Shown here one piece after another: positions 1 to 14,032 of a DNA stretch of 64,000 bases. Position 1 is the stretch's first letter; every line of letters begins with the position of its first letter. The DNA comes from Perkinsus marinus ATCC 50983 (Eukaryota > Perkinsozoa > Perkinsida > Perkinsidae), in NCBI RefSeq assembly GCF_000006405.1, contig NW_003217086.1, forward strand, positions 9,061 to 73,060. Reading direction: 5' to 3'. Under the pieces are notes generated by a model, which did no database searches, was not told the DNA's origin, and worked only from the letters and a program-made list of their open reading frames with translations. The position numbers and the translations under genes were made by a program.

Positions 1-3000
1 TCTTCGCACGCAGCAGACAATCGTACATCCGACGATGGAGGTTCCTGGCAGCTGTGATGCCACCAATAGCCGTCATGATCTGGCCGAAGAATAGAGCGAC
101 CAGTTGGGAGAGGCAGATGACACCATATATCCCCATATAGTAGGCCACATTACGGGCAGCAGGGGACTCGGGATGAGCCGACCATTTAGACAACCACCAC
201 GCTGCTGTAACTCTGAAGCCTTCACTAGAGGTGAACATACCAATAATGGTGATAGGCCAGGTCATAGCTTTAGCATACAACCTGACATCAGAACGGCATG
301 AGCCTCGAAGCGACGTGATAACAGCACAGAAACTTCCTACTACAACTACCGTGCTTACTTGACAATTCTCCACTGTACAGCGCCAGTGGCTCTCTCCTCC
401 GTTTTCACCAATGCCTTCGTCGCCTCCTTCTCCTTAGCCATCTCCTCACTACTGTCCGCTGTAGACTCAGTAGCAGAGCCACCAGAACTGCTATTGGACT
501 TGTCGTTATTCATACTGGCATCATCTGACTTGGCCAGAGATACCAACCTCCGGAACTCAGAGCAGTTCTCAGTGAGGTCGGCAGGAGTACCAACACCAGC
601 AAGACCACCCTTGCCATCCATAACGATAACCCAGTCGGCTGCATGCACGAACTCTACTCTATTGGTGACCAACACTCTTGTACGACCCAACATCATGCCC
701 TGTATACCCTCTTGGAAGGCCGCTCTGAGGCAGACAGGAGACTTCACATTAACAACCTCACAGTACTAGTTCTCACTCTACTACTATTACTACCTAGCTA
801 CAGATGCATCCAAGGCACTGATGGGATCGTCCATAAGGACCAGTTCATATTCAGAGTACATCGCTCTGGCCAAAGCCAATCGCTGCTTCTGGCCACCCGA
901 CATGTTCACACCTCTCTCGCCGATCTCAGTAGCGTCACCTGAGGCAATATATATGGCCGGAGGACCGAGAGAAGTGGAAGGTCACCTGCTGGGAAGATGA
1001 GGAGGTCTCTGGCCAGCTGACTGCATTCGATGGCTTGCTTATATCGTTCCTCATCATAGGGCTCTCCAAAGAGGATGTTGTCCCTTACAGTAGCATTGTA
1101 TATCCATGCTGTCTGCGGTACATAAGCCACCCCTTCTCCAGCGCTCCTATTCGCCACACTACCAGCCTACCAATACTACCACTACTAATCTTAGTTCAAC
1201 ACGTGCATCCTACCAGCTTGGGCATCTGACCCATGATGGCCTGCAGGAAGCTAGACTTGCCACTAGCCGAGGCTCCTATCACGATCGTGAGCTTATCTCT
1301 AGGAATAGTGACATTGATGTCCAACCTGACGGAAACAACATTCACTCGAAATGCACACACCAGCAGAGTAGCCACAGTACAGCTCAAAAGTGCGTCGAGG
1401 CTTGGGCGTCGACAATTCCCCATGGCCATGTGCAGACACCCACGAGAATGTGGCATCTGTGATAGCCTGAACTCAGTGTAATGCACAACCATAAGTGCTA
1501 CTGGGGTACTACTACCAAGTGGTCGGTCGGGGACAAATCGTCCACCTTCGATGCGGTCCTAATACGAGTGGACTCGTCCAACTCGGGGAGTTTAAGGAAA
1601 CTCTCTATACGATTGATCGACACTATGCATGCCGAAATCTGGTTAAGGACGTTAGGCAGCTGCATTAGGGGGAAGCGGATGACGTTGAAAAGACTTAGCG
1701 ATGTGAAGGCTTTCACCTGACACAACCAGCAACAGCAGCATACGACGACTATATAGCATAATCGCCTACCGCAGTTAGAGGAGGGTTGCCCGGTATGAGT
1801 ACGTAAGCCCCAAAGGACACTACCGATACCAATACTGGTATAGCGTTGATGAGGAAGCTATTGAAGGCTCTGCAGGAAAACAAGTACATCCAACCCAAGT
1901 GGTGACACCACAATACCTGACTTCCGCATAGTCCTTCAGTTTAGATAGTTCCTTATCCCTAGCTTCCTCTGTCTTCAACTTAAAGCTGTCCTCCCAAGCA
2001 TAACACTTCACAATCTGCATCGCCTCCATCGTCTCTGACACCTAACCTCAGACATTCCCCCTTTGCCCTCACCAACACTTCCCATCCTCACCAGTCGCAG
2101 CCTCTCATCGGTGTACCCCTGAGCGGCTTTGATCTTCAAGAAGAGCCAACCAATGATCTTCTTCTGGACCGGTACCATCACTACCAACACCAAAGCACCC
2201 ATCACCGATGCCATGCCCAGCTCCTTATACAGCAGTATCTGTCCAATACAGGCAAGTCTCCCTCACTGGCCTCCCCCCTAGAAACTCTACCATTGATATT
2301 GCAATCCTGAGTGGACCACTCCACGCTGTATTGCCAACATTGCATAGCATCTGCAGGGCGTCAACGTCGGAGCTGATCATGTTGGAAACCTTCCCGCTCG
2401 AAGTGTTCTGTCTCGAGGCGATCGATAGCCTACCAAAAAGAAGGGCGCTGAGTAGTCGAGACCACCAATGACACTAGTACCTCATAGACTTCCTGAAAAT
2501 GGCCGACATTAGCGTAGCCCTGACCTGGCAACCGACTCTCATAGAGTGCCTATAGAGGAAGCAGGATCCTAGTCCCCGACCAGTGAATTAGCAGCGACGC
2601 TCTACCAGTGTGGGAAAATATGCACATGGTCAACTACATGTGTAAGTGACATTCGTGGAAAATTGAGGAATTTCTCATTGGTTTCTGTACACTTCTACTC
2701 GAGTCCGTATATAAACTTGTATAATTAGTGAGGAAGCTCCTGGTTTCGGCTGAGGAAAGCGATCATATATTCCAACACTGCGCCCTACTGAAAGTATTGT
2801 GCTTCCCCGAGAGCTCCAAAGACTTGTGTGAGGAACATAAGGACGGCGACAGTGAAAGCCAATTCAACATAGCCTACAACGACAATACTCAAGGAAGCAC
2901 TATGGCCTATGGACTTACTCCATTCTCCCGTTACTGCAGCTTCGTAGAGCGTACTCAGCATCCAGCCCATGAGCATGGGCAGGGCAACCTGCGACCCGTC

Positions 3001-4427
3001 GTTGGTCGTCTTCCTGAAAACGTGTCCTTTCTTGTAAATCCCTCAGCGGCTGTCACTACCATAACGCTGCCTTCAGCATAGGAGACCACCAGATGCCCAC
3101 ACAGGTCTTGAAGAGATGCTGATTTCGCTTTTCCTAAGCCGATACCACACCAACTCCAAATTATGTACCTCCCCTCAACCTACGAAATCAGTCTCGAGCC
3201 GGTTGACTATGGGGTCCACACGATCATACGATGCCAATTCGGGCAAGTCCCCATCCATCAACGGCCGCTTATATCTGTCATCACATCAATGAGGTTCATA
3301 CTCATGCACCCGAACGCCTACCCTAGTCGGAGCAACGGAGTCATCCACCCAAACGTGAGGTCCGATAACCAGCTCGCAGCTTCCTCGGGGTTCCTCTGCC
3401 CGCCACTCGGCTTCTCTAGAGCGTACGATCAGAGTTCGACCAACTGTCAGCAACTTACCCTCGACTCCTCCTCCACTGGGCACCTCTCCAGTGTGGTCTG
3501 CGGCAGCCAGTAGGGGCGCTTCAAGGTCAGTCCCTGTGAGAGGCATGATGGCCAGCAACTACGCGTGTGGGGGGACCCTACCTGACTCGTTGGAGGCCCT
3601 AGCGTTCGAGGGCCAGACAAAAATAGAAAACAGAAACAAAACTGTTGCTGCTGCAAACTGCAGACAGTAGAGGACGAAGAAGTAACTGTAACTTCGGAGG
3701 ATCTAGGGAGGAGACGGTTGCCGTTGAATCGACCCAATTCCAATATCACATGCATGGCAAAGTACATCTTGATCACCAAAGCCGAGAAGTAGAAGACATA
3801 TGCAAATCTCATCCATCCGCCCCCCGGAGGCGATCCTATCCGTCTTTCTGCGATTAACGTGATAAGAGTGAGCCCCCAGGCAAATACGCCAAGACCGCTG
3901 GAGAAAATCTGGCAAGGGGGGACGTATGCTGAGAGATGGGATGCTAGGGGGGACTTGCCTCGTAAGGAGCCAGCTTGGGTGCTTGCACTAATTCACTCTG
4001 ACCTACGCGTGCATTCAGTTGACACAGCGGTATAACCATCAACACCTGAAATCGGCAGCTGTGGTAATAATATTTTTTAATCAGAAAATACGGTTACTAC
4101 TACCAGTGCCATGAGCTCCTTGACTCCATGCCAGAAATGAGATCTCAGTTTCCACCGTCTCCCTTCGCCTTTCCGGAACACTTTCCACAGCTTGCGTAGA
4201 CGTATCAAACAAGTGATGACGAGGACAATGTGGGCTAAACCGATGAAAAAGACGTCTTCAAAGCAGGGGGTAAACCCTCGCAGTGCGAAGTACCTAAAGG
4301 CGTTACTGATAGGAGCCGGTCAATAGTGCGAGAACTACTGATTGAGTTTTAGGCTAAAGAGCTCCTGCCACTCCCAGGGTTCGCAGAAATCACTTATAAA
4401 GGTGGTAGAAGGGGAATGCGCCGCCAT
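1..4427 (-). CDS. ABCC/MRP-type ABC transporter, multi-exon, 3' end cut by window
   Basis: Full-length ABC exporter of the ABCC (MRP) class, expected in a membrane and moving amphipathic or conjugated substrates. The chosen ATG at 4427 opens an exon containing [17 protein letters not shown], similar to MRP N-termini; a 45-base GT-AG intron leads to hydrophobic TMD0 exons at about 4280-4080 and 3890-3650. TMD1 exons lie at about 2976-2785, 2440-2220, 2214-2040 and 2041-1820. NBD1 follows: Walker [10 protein letters not shown] (about 1290), Q-loop region [20 protein letters not shown] (about 1120), signature [14 protein letters not shown] (about 900-860), Walker [13 protein letters not shown] (about 840-790) and H-loop region [14 protein letters not shown] (about 680). 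The residue after the Walker B Asp is Asp, not Glu, as is common in ABCC NBD1. TMD2 begins at 230-1 with WWLSKWS, an ABCC hallmark. NBD2 is outside the window. The stretch 2480-2780 looks like intron. Exon borders are read by eye. Confidence 0.85.
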
Positions 4428-5877
4428 AATGGGCTCGGTGAATTGATAAGGAATAGCACTGTAGGATAAGCGTTGTCGCTGAGAGGGGCCACCACTCGCT
4501 GCCTCTCATCGCTGATGGGGGCCACTCCCAGAAGCCACACCCGTTGTTGAGGACTACCAGTAACTCAATACGAAGCGCGGAAAGACTATTCAAACAACAT
4601 GCCGGTGGGAGGACCATCTCCTTCCGTTCTATACAAGAGGAATGTGATGAGGCATGCTTGTATGACTGCTCCTAGTAGGGCTGTGGAGTCTCCATTATAG
4701 TGACGCCCATCTGGATGGGCATCCCTAAAGCTGTTACTTTCCATCCTACCCCATCGCTAAGCAGCAGGCTTGCTCTCTTATCAGATCTCAACGTAACCGC
4801 GTGCATCCCAGTCCCCTATCATTAGTGCTCATACGCACGATGGTATCTCAACTTTAGAGAGAGTTAGAAATTCGAGGTCTTCCGGATCTTAGTGCTCAGC
4901 CGATTGAAGTGTCAGTTGTCCCCGATTCGCCTTGTAATGGAATACGAAGTTTACTTCGGCTGCAACCTCGTCGGCACCATTGCTGTGATGATGGTATTTT
5001 TCTACACCTATTGCAATGCCAAGCCCATAGGGAACAAACTGGAGTGATGAGGAGTGTACTATTGAGCGAGGTGAGTGCAGGAGATGATTGAAGTCGTATG
5101 TACTGAAGGGCTTCAACCTGGACAGCTTCTACGAAGGACTACCGCTCAGGGTGTTGAATTGGACGTGAAATTCTCATAGATGGAAGATGGGGTCGATTTC
5201 GTCTGTTTAGGTTCGACATTATTGGGACTATTTTGGTGATGAACTGGATGTGGATTCCCGTATCGGATTTGGAACTTCAGCAGCAGGAGCGCCATACCTC
5301 GTTTTTCGATGAATTAGTGTCGTGTTAGAGCTCTAGGACGGTTCGTAGGTGGAAACCCTCCGTGTGATAACCTCAACTCATTGGAAGGCCTAAACAGTGA
5401 CCTTGCTCCGTCGGCAGAACGGTGTTGACAATATCAGCTATACGTCTTCGAGTTGGAGATGGAGGCGCGGCCCGATTTCACTGTAGTGAGTGCAGCTAAT
5501 ATAAATAACAGCTAACATCCACAACCCGGCTCACCAACATGAATCGTTATATCATAGTTTATTTTGAAGTTTCCTTGTCTTTTATGCACTCGATGCAGAC
5601 TTAACGTTATCGGTAGGAACATCTTCTATTATGTCCGCGATTAGGATGGCGTTCGAAGACAAAGAAGCGAAACGGTCCTATCAGGACTTCGGAATGTCAC
5701 TCCTTAGAGTCGGTGTAGCCGCTACAACGTGGAGTGCACGTGATTTTATATCGGCAATGAAGGCCAATGAAGGCAGTGATATTTACGGTTGATGTTGTTG
5801 CAATCAGAAAATATCTTCGGAGATATCCAGGTTGCTCTCCTGAAAATCTCCGTGATAGCTGAACTTTTCAAATAAAC
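4428..5877. other. Unassigned stretch upstream of the ABC transporter
   Basis: No recognisable gene. Short minus-strand frames at 5116-4889 and 4740-4560 have some hydrophobic character, but neither has a convincing start or a family I know. The stretch may hold the 5' region of the ABC transporter or a small unidentified gene. Confidence 0.3.
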
Positions 5878-5949
5878 TGGACGTACCGGGATTTGAACCC
5901 GGGGCCTTCTGCATGCGAAGCAGACGTGATACCACTACACCATACGCCC
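5878..5949 (-). tRNA. tRNA-Ala (anticodon CGC)
   Basis: A 72-nt cloverleaf on the minus strand. The acceptor GGGCGTA pairs with TACGTCC (one G-U), the discriminator is A, the anticodon stem TCTGC/GCAGA encloses TTCGCAT giving anticodon CGC, and the T arm is CCGGG-TTCAAAT-CCCGG. No intron. Confidence 0.93.
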
Positions 5950-7002
5950 TGATGAATTTGTTATGCAGAACCGGCAGTCTATAGTTAGTCAATGCGACTA
6001 GGTTCTTCAACACACTCGAACGTCATGACCTTTGGTCGTAGTCTCTGGAGAGAGCCGACTCGAGCTTCCCTCTCTAGTAGTGACCGAGCGCTCCGGTAAC
6101 GTATCCGAGTCTAGGCATTAGCTACTTCGAACTGCACGGCCACTACCAGCTGCCTCCCCGAAAAATACCAGCGAGTGCCCGACGCGATTCCTCGGAGCTC
6201 ACGAGCAAATCGCTCCCAAGTTTCTCTCCACGACAGCAACTTAAGAGAACGAGAGAATCTCTGTCTGCTCAAGTCCTCATATTGAGAACCTCAAAGGGGA
6301 TGGGTACACATCATAATGAAGCACAGGCTTTGGGACGTCACGCAAGGCGAGGGAAACCGGTCTATGCTATTTACCTCTGTCGGGCCCAGTGCGTTCGTTG
6401 ATACCAGTCGCAATGTGAACCAGAGGCTTTATCCGAAACACGCCAGCGAGCCTCAATTTCACAACGGAGCTCATAGAGCGAGTTCGCGCGCGCTGGGGAA
6501 GGTAGAGAATGGGCCAGCTCTAAATTAGAGCTGGCCCATTCTAGAGCCTCTAATGCCCACATCTAGTGCCAACTGCTGCTGTCAGCAGCCCATGACTGAT
6601 ACTTATCCTTACACACATCATGCTCTTGTGTGATAAGTAGTGCGAGGACACCCCAGGAGCAGTGACCTTCCCACACATGAACACGCCTAACACGTGCCAG
6701 TACTTATCAGTTACACTGTTACTCTCCATTATCAGAGCTAGTACATGAACTCCCTTCCTCAGAGTTACATTATATTGACAATCGACCGATCCACAGAGCA
6801 AACCAATGTCCCGGGTTCGATCCGAACGGTCGGCATCTCTCAAAACTCACTATCGTAAACACAAGTCCGCATTGAGGGAGGCCGTTAGATGGTGGAGAGT
6901 AGTGATCGATAATACACGAAGAGAAGCAGATCTTCTTAACAGCATACCCGATTGGCGCTTCCGTTGAGACCAAAAACTGCCGTCGCATTACCCACGAGGA
7001 TA
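5950..7002. other. Intergenic region with a perfect hairpin
   Basis: No supported gene. It contains the 18-bp-arm hairpin listed separately and a lone B-box-like GGTTCGATCC near 6810 that does not fold into a tRNA. Short frames here lack family features. Confidence 0.4.
6506..6542. repeat. Perfect hairpin, 18-bp arms, 1-nt loop
   Basis: The left arm 6506-6523 and right arm 6525-6542 are exact reverse complements around a single A at 6524; arm sequence AGAATGGGCCAGCTCTAA. It lies about 460 bases beyond the 3' end of the Rab6 gene. Confidence 0.95.
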
Positions 7003-8514
<1,512 letters not shown>

Positions 8515-11500
8515 ATGGGAGAAATGAGCACCACGAAGTCAACTCTGCCAGATCACCATCTTTCCGAAGAGATCTATGCTGAAGGCACACGTATCAATGG
8601 GCTCTACGATGAGGCTAGACAGCTCGAGGACGCAGCCGCTAAGAGAACACGCCTTTTCAACGAGAAACTATCACGCTTAGAGGAAGAACTACGTCGAACT
8701 ATCCTGGAAGCCACTGAGAACTCTAACATGTATGAAGTCCGTATTCGAACCCTTGACGAGGAAGCAGGCAATCTTAAGGCTTTGCTGAGGACCAGCGAGA
8801 GGCAGTCCTCTGACCTGGCAGGAGAAAACGCTAAACTTAAGGAGGAAATAACAGAGCTCAAGATGAAAACTGAGAGCTTCGACAGAAAAGCATCTGAGTA
8901 TAGGACCGAGGTTGAATCCATGGTAGGCTTGCGGACCTAATTCGCATCTTACATCGTCCAACCTAGAGATACGGTGTGTGAAACATGTTGTGAGAATTCT
9001 CCATCGCCTATTCAATGAAGTCGTTATTTCCACAACCACACAACTACTTCTCAGATAAAACTGTCAGAGCACGACAAGGCTAGATGCAAAGATCTCGAAA
9101 TGCAAATCACAGACCTGGAAGACCTCAGAGCTGGGGAGCGCTCCCGCGATCTGGCCCGGATCCGCGAACTCGAACGGGGGCTCGAAGCTGCCCAGAGGAA
9201 AGCTGATGAGCTGAAAGAACGACTGAATGAGCCGCGCTACACCGAAGGGCCGGACTTCGGGGTCCAGGCGGACCTCCCTGATGTGGAGATGGTAGGGGAA
9301 TGCGAGAGGTTGAAGAGCTTGCTCCGTAGAGTCTCTGAGGGTGGTTACGCTGACGGCTCGCTTGGCGGGGTTCCGTGTAACCGCTCGGGTGTCTGTGAGT
9401 TAAGACTGCCAATTGACTGGAGTAGCCGACCTTATGCTGTTGAAGTTGAGGTCTCGGTAGACAAGGATAGATGGTCAGCAGCAGGCATGCTGCAGTTAGG
9501 AGACGGCTCAGAGAAGGGGTGCTCCCCAACTGACGGCGACGTCCCCTTGGAACTTCTCATGATCGTGGACCGCACTGGAGAGGAGGTCGTCGGGCAGTTC
9601 CTCATGAGCCTATCAGACCGCGGCCTTTTCACTATCGGTCTCGAACGGAATAATCGCGGTTGGGACCTCAGGGTGCGGTTGCGGTATGGATCTCGAGTGC
9701 CGCAGTTAGAGCGTCTCCTGAAGAATGCACAGGAGGAAAACTCCATGCTGTTGGCTGACGTGGCCAAACTCAGAGATCTAGAGAACGCGTTGGAGAGCGC
9801 TCGAGCTGAGCGGAGCCTTCTAGTCGGCGAGAGGGACTCAGCCAGAGAAGAGCTGCGTGCAGCGAAGACAGCGTTAGCGGCGGAGAGGGATGCCAAAAGA
9901 CGCCTGGAGGAGGGCGGAGCGGAGCTTGTACCGAAAGAACCTTCCCGCTTTGAAATTGATGTGATGTTCGATCAGGAGGCCACGACTAAGTCCAGAGTTG
10001 AGGAGGAGCGGAGGAGGGGGGACTCCCTACAGAGAGAGGTAGATAGGCTCAGACATAGTCAGCAGGTGAGACGTGGCTCGATATGTAGCTGAACCATGTT
10101 GGTCCCAGGATCCCTATCGACGGGAATCCGGTCAGGCTGAGAGGCGCGATGGTCAATATCAAAGTCGCGTATCGAAGAGCCTCATGGGTGGTGAAGAGGT
10201 GGACGTTTTCAGGAGATCGGTGGGTATCGTGAGTACGCAGATGCGGCATCGTCACTTTAGGACACTACACATCCTGAGGGCCACCGAGGTAGAATGACCG
10301 ACAACAGACACAACCTGCCAGCCACGGTAGGCTGTTGTCAAGCTGCTGCTGTTCAGCATCATGCGGTTCTCTGGTGTTCCCTCCGGGCCTTCCATAGAAA
10401 TCACCACCCTGCTGCCTCAGACCAATGGATACTCGCGCAGTTTAGACCCTCACTATCCTCCTTCCCCCCTCCACATTCTACAGTCGGAGATAGACCGTCT
10501 AAGGGATGAGCTCAGTGCCTATGAGAGTGGTTGGGTAGGAGGAAGGATAGTGCCGAGCAGTGTGGGGGAATATGTGTTGGTGACGATATGGAAATTCTGA
10601 GGAAATTTCTCATTGGTTTCTGTACACTTCTACCGCAAGTCGTGTGTTAACTTCTAAGAAAACTCTTCAACTTCACTGAGGAGATCTCCCAGCACTGTTT
10701 CGGAGTACCGTTCACGCTCTGCCTGGTGATAGGCTCCCGACCTAGCGGCTCTTCTGGCGTCTACCCGGGACAGGGCGACGAGGGCCGAGATGGAGGTGGC
10801 TGAGCTGCAGGCTGTAGTCGAGGGTCGCGGAGTAGGCTCGGGTCATGTTGCCCTTTGTGTCAAGAAAGGGATCTCGCAGGTATCGGGTTTAACGCCGATG
10901 TTGGATGGAGAGAGGAGGAGGGGAGATCAGGCCGAGAGAGAGGTCCTCAGGCTTAAGGAGGAGATACGTAGGAGACAGGTAGCCTCTCTAGGGTAGAGGG
11001 GAGGGGACACTCGGGCTGGTCTAGGAATATGGTCGGGATAGCGAGGCGTTGATGCGTCGAGCCGAGCGGGCTGAGGAGGAAGTGAGGCGGTTGAGGTGGG
11101 AACTTGACAGGTGCCAGCAGGCTGAGGTACGCGGGATTCAGCGTGGGATACCTCCTATGTTCCACACTAAGTCGTTCGCTCTGCTGTTCCTCTGCTCTAC
11201 CCCCAAGCCCTCACCGAGCGAGAGCGTTTAGGTTAGCGATAGTGTTTATACCGAGAACGCCGAGATGGAGATTCGGCGGCTACGGGAGGAATACGTAGGA
11301 GTATCACAGCTCGATACTGGGATGGCTATTCAACGTGCTCAGGCCACTCTGATGCATCGAGAGCAGCTCAGTGCTGAGTGGACCGAGGAGGAGATCAGGC
11401 GTCTTAGAGACGAGCTGGAGGCCTTCGAACAGGGACATGTAGGCTACTGCCCTTTCTGATCTCCGTCCACAGTAGACTCTCCGCAGAACCCCGACCTTGC

Positions 11501-12343
11501 CCGAATCATTGACCAGGAGAGGGCAAGAGCAGCACGGGCAGAGGCGGAGGTGCGAAGGCTCCGGGAGGAACTCCGGAGGGTGAGAGGCACACCGATGTCT
11601 TGGCTCACGCAACTGGTCGTCTCTTGTCCTCAGTCTGGAAGTGCTCACGTCAGCGTCGAGCTGAGAGGTGCTCCCGACCAGCCCAGGGTGAGTACATGCA
11701 GTAGACCTTATAGGTAGCGGTTACAGTGTTCTTCCGGTTCATCAGAGTCCCTCTCCCGATCTCTTGGAGCTGGAGAAGGAGCGTCGCCGTGCCCAACAGG
11801 CGGAGGCCGAGGTACGCCGTATGCATGAGGAGCTTCGCATAATAGAAGGATCGGAAGTCATTCCAGACCCTCGAGAACCCCAATGACAGTATTTGTTCAG
11901 TGTCCCGACATAGTCCCAGCCCTTGATGCTGAGCGGAGGCGGGCGGAGCGAGCTGAGAGGGAGGTCCTGCAGCTCATGGAGGATCTCCGAGTCGCTCAAG
12001 TAGGAACTTCTCTGCTCACCTCCCTCCTCTACCTCCCGCGCCTGTTAGTCTTGTGGGTCCTGTTCGTTGGGCCCAATCCTAGACGATGAGCGCCGACGGG
12101 CTGCGTGTGCTGAGAGGGAGGTATGTCGCCTCCAACGAGAACTCTGTGAACTACGAGTAAGGGCAACGCCTCATTCTGATTCCATTCAGTGTGTCCCTTC
12201 AGAATCTCGGTCTGAGCTCTGACCAGTCGAGTGACTTCGACATGGTCCTCCATCTACAACAACACATCCAGGTCCTACGTAATGACCTCGACAGAGCTCT
12301 GCGAGACCGTTACGAGACTTCCCGAGCCCCTCTTCCTGCCTAG
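8515..12343 (+). CDS. Long coiled-coil protein with repeated heptad exons
   Basis: The ATG at 8515 opens a 140-residue coiled-coil exon (KLSRLEEELRRTILEATE). After an intron, 9060-10066 encodes more coiled coil (ARIRELERGLEAAQRKADEL), a roughly 120-residue globular insert rich in beta-type sequence (about 9390-9700), and coiled coil again to LRHSQQ. From there small exons of 25-35 codons follow, split by short GT-AG introns: SEIDRLRDELSAYE (about 10485), LDGERRRGDQAEREVLRLKE (about 10900), MRRAERAEEEVRRLRWELDR (11050), EEEIRRLRDELEAFE (11385), ARAARAEAEVRRLREELRR (11520), KERRRAQQAEAEVRRMHEEL (11775), DAERRRAERAEREVLQLMED (11920) and ERRRAACAEREVCRLQREL (12085). The last exon ends ALRDRYETSRAPLPA with TAG at 12341-12343. 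The parts between 10070 and 10900 are less certain. No domain names a function; a scaffold or tether is possible. Confidence 0.7.
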
Positions 12344-13327
12344 GCACATGCTCATCCTTGTTAGTGTACTTGATGTGTTACTGTTTGTCCTGGTGTCCTT
12401 TGATCCCCGTTTCGTGTGTATTGTGAGTCGTAAATTAGCACCCGCGGTTACTCAGGGTTGCTCTCCGACAAGTAACGAACGAGAGCGGTACGAGCGGATT
12501 GTACCTGTACTCCTAATCTCATCATCATCCTCGGAAGAGACGGCGCCAAACTGCTTTCACCAATTCAGCACAATACAATCGACAGCTATATTAATATGAT
12601 ACCACCACTAGCTAGAGTTGATACAAATTCATAGCCCACTATCGGGGCCTCAGTTTATGATGCAAATAATAAACCATCAGCACTCTTCTGCTCTGGCGAT
12701 AGTATCATCATGATACCCTCGTTGGTGAATGAATTGTACAGAGTAAACTCAGCACAGCGTTCGTACCAATGAACTGTTTCAGCTAGGCAGTGCTACTTCA
12801 TCAGGTGACTTGTCTCCAATAGCCATATGCTCAACTTTCCCCTTTTCGAATTGCCCTCAATATTCCATCCTTGAATTCGCATACTCACTCTGAGTCTTTC
12901 ACTCATACTGCCCGACGCGTGTGCCGTCCGGGTTGAACCACAACAGTACACGCCTAAAATGTCGTTGTGAAGGTGAACAGGGCTGTGCTACAGTTGCTTG
13001 ACAGCCGTCTAGACAAGATCGCCTCGTACTATAAGTAGCTAATCACCAAACTAGGTTAAGGGCGGCGCGTGGTACAACAGCGCGTCGTCTCCAGGCTTCG
13101 CTGGCGGGTGAGATGGCTGGAATATGGTGGGTTTGTATCGGCGTGTCACCCGCATGTGAGCACAGTGGGAGACTTACAAGGAGGGTGAACGACGAAGAAC
13201 AGAATCGAAGATAGAGGTCAATGCAATAGCAGGTTACCCCAAGCGACATGATAAAAATATTAACATACTTGTGTGAATCAACAGCAAGGCCGTAGATGTA
13301 CCCTCACAGTGGAAACGTAATTTTTAC
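12344..13327. other. Intergenic stretch, no gene seen
   Basis: No frame here has convincing coding character. The region lies between the 3' ends of the coiled-coil gene and the ZNRD2-like gene, which converge. Confidence 0.5.
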
Positions 13328-13897
13328 TCAGTGTTTGGACAACCTATCAATCATCTCGGAGCAACTTCCCATGGCCGCTATAATACGGTCGATCGAGCCA
13401 ATATCAACAGCATCGTCTAGCCTCTTCGAAAGGTAATTCATCTTCTTCTCAAGAGACTCTGGAAGGCATTCAATCACACAAACGTTCTTCCCTCGTATGC
13501 GATAAAGATGAGGCAACTCACCAGTCGCTGTTCGCCTCCATCCTGTGGACTTTTCTTCAGTTTTCACTTCAACAGAATCAGCCTTGTCAGTGCACGCCGA
13601 CTGCTGCAATTTCTCTTCCCTCTGCTCGACCGGACTTGTTGACTGCTGGGGAATACCGTTATTGATTTTCGGTGCCTAAACAGGGGAGGATACCCGAAGT
13701 GATCAGGCCTGGCTAGGTAGTACCTCATCAGTGGGCCATTCAGTATGGCAACCAACACACATCATCTTCACTCGATCAGGACTCCGCATAAGGGGGATGC
13801 AGCATTGTGGACAGGATTCACCGAGCATTGCCCAACCCTTGAGGAGGTACTCTCCAATAGCTGCTGACGTGTCGGATGGCATGATGATAGGAATCAC
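13328..13897 (-). CDS. ZNRD2/SSSCA1-type (autoantigen p27) zinc-ribbon protein
   Basis: Two exons. Exon 1 from ATG 13897 (a second in-frame ATG at 13882 gives MPSDTS) encodes IGEYLLKGWAMLGESCPQCC followed by PLMRSPDRVKMMCVGC. This is the N-terminal signature of the Sjogren syndrome/scleroderma autoantigen 1 family: a GEYLLKGW-type helix and a CxxC...CxxC zinc ribbon. A 48-base intron (GTACTACC...TTTAG) follows Thr-Asp-Glu. Exon 2 is Lys/Glu-rich, then has a C-terminal half (LPHLYRIRGKNVCVIECLP, LSKRLDDAVDIGSIDRII) ending DRLSKH at 13328. The family is small and poorly characterised. The C-terminal extension is not something I recognise. Confidence 0.75.
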
Positions 13898-14032
13898 AGT
13901 CTAAAGCATACCACAACATGGTCAACTTTCGATCGAATAGTGTAAGAACAACAGATGTGGACATCTTGAAATGCGACGGTTAATGATAATGGTATTAAAG
14001 CGAATCTCAGCAAGTGCCTCATTGAGGCGAAG

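Noticed and set aside
6780-6832. B-box-like GGTTCGATCC inside a small inverted repeat
   Set aside because: The arms are only about 50 bases apart and no D or anticodon arm can be drawn.
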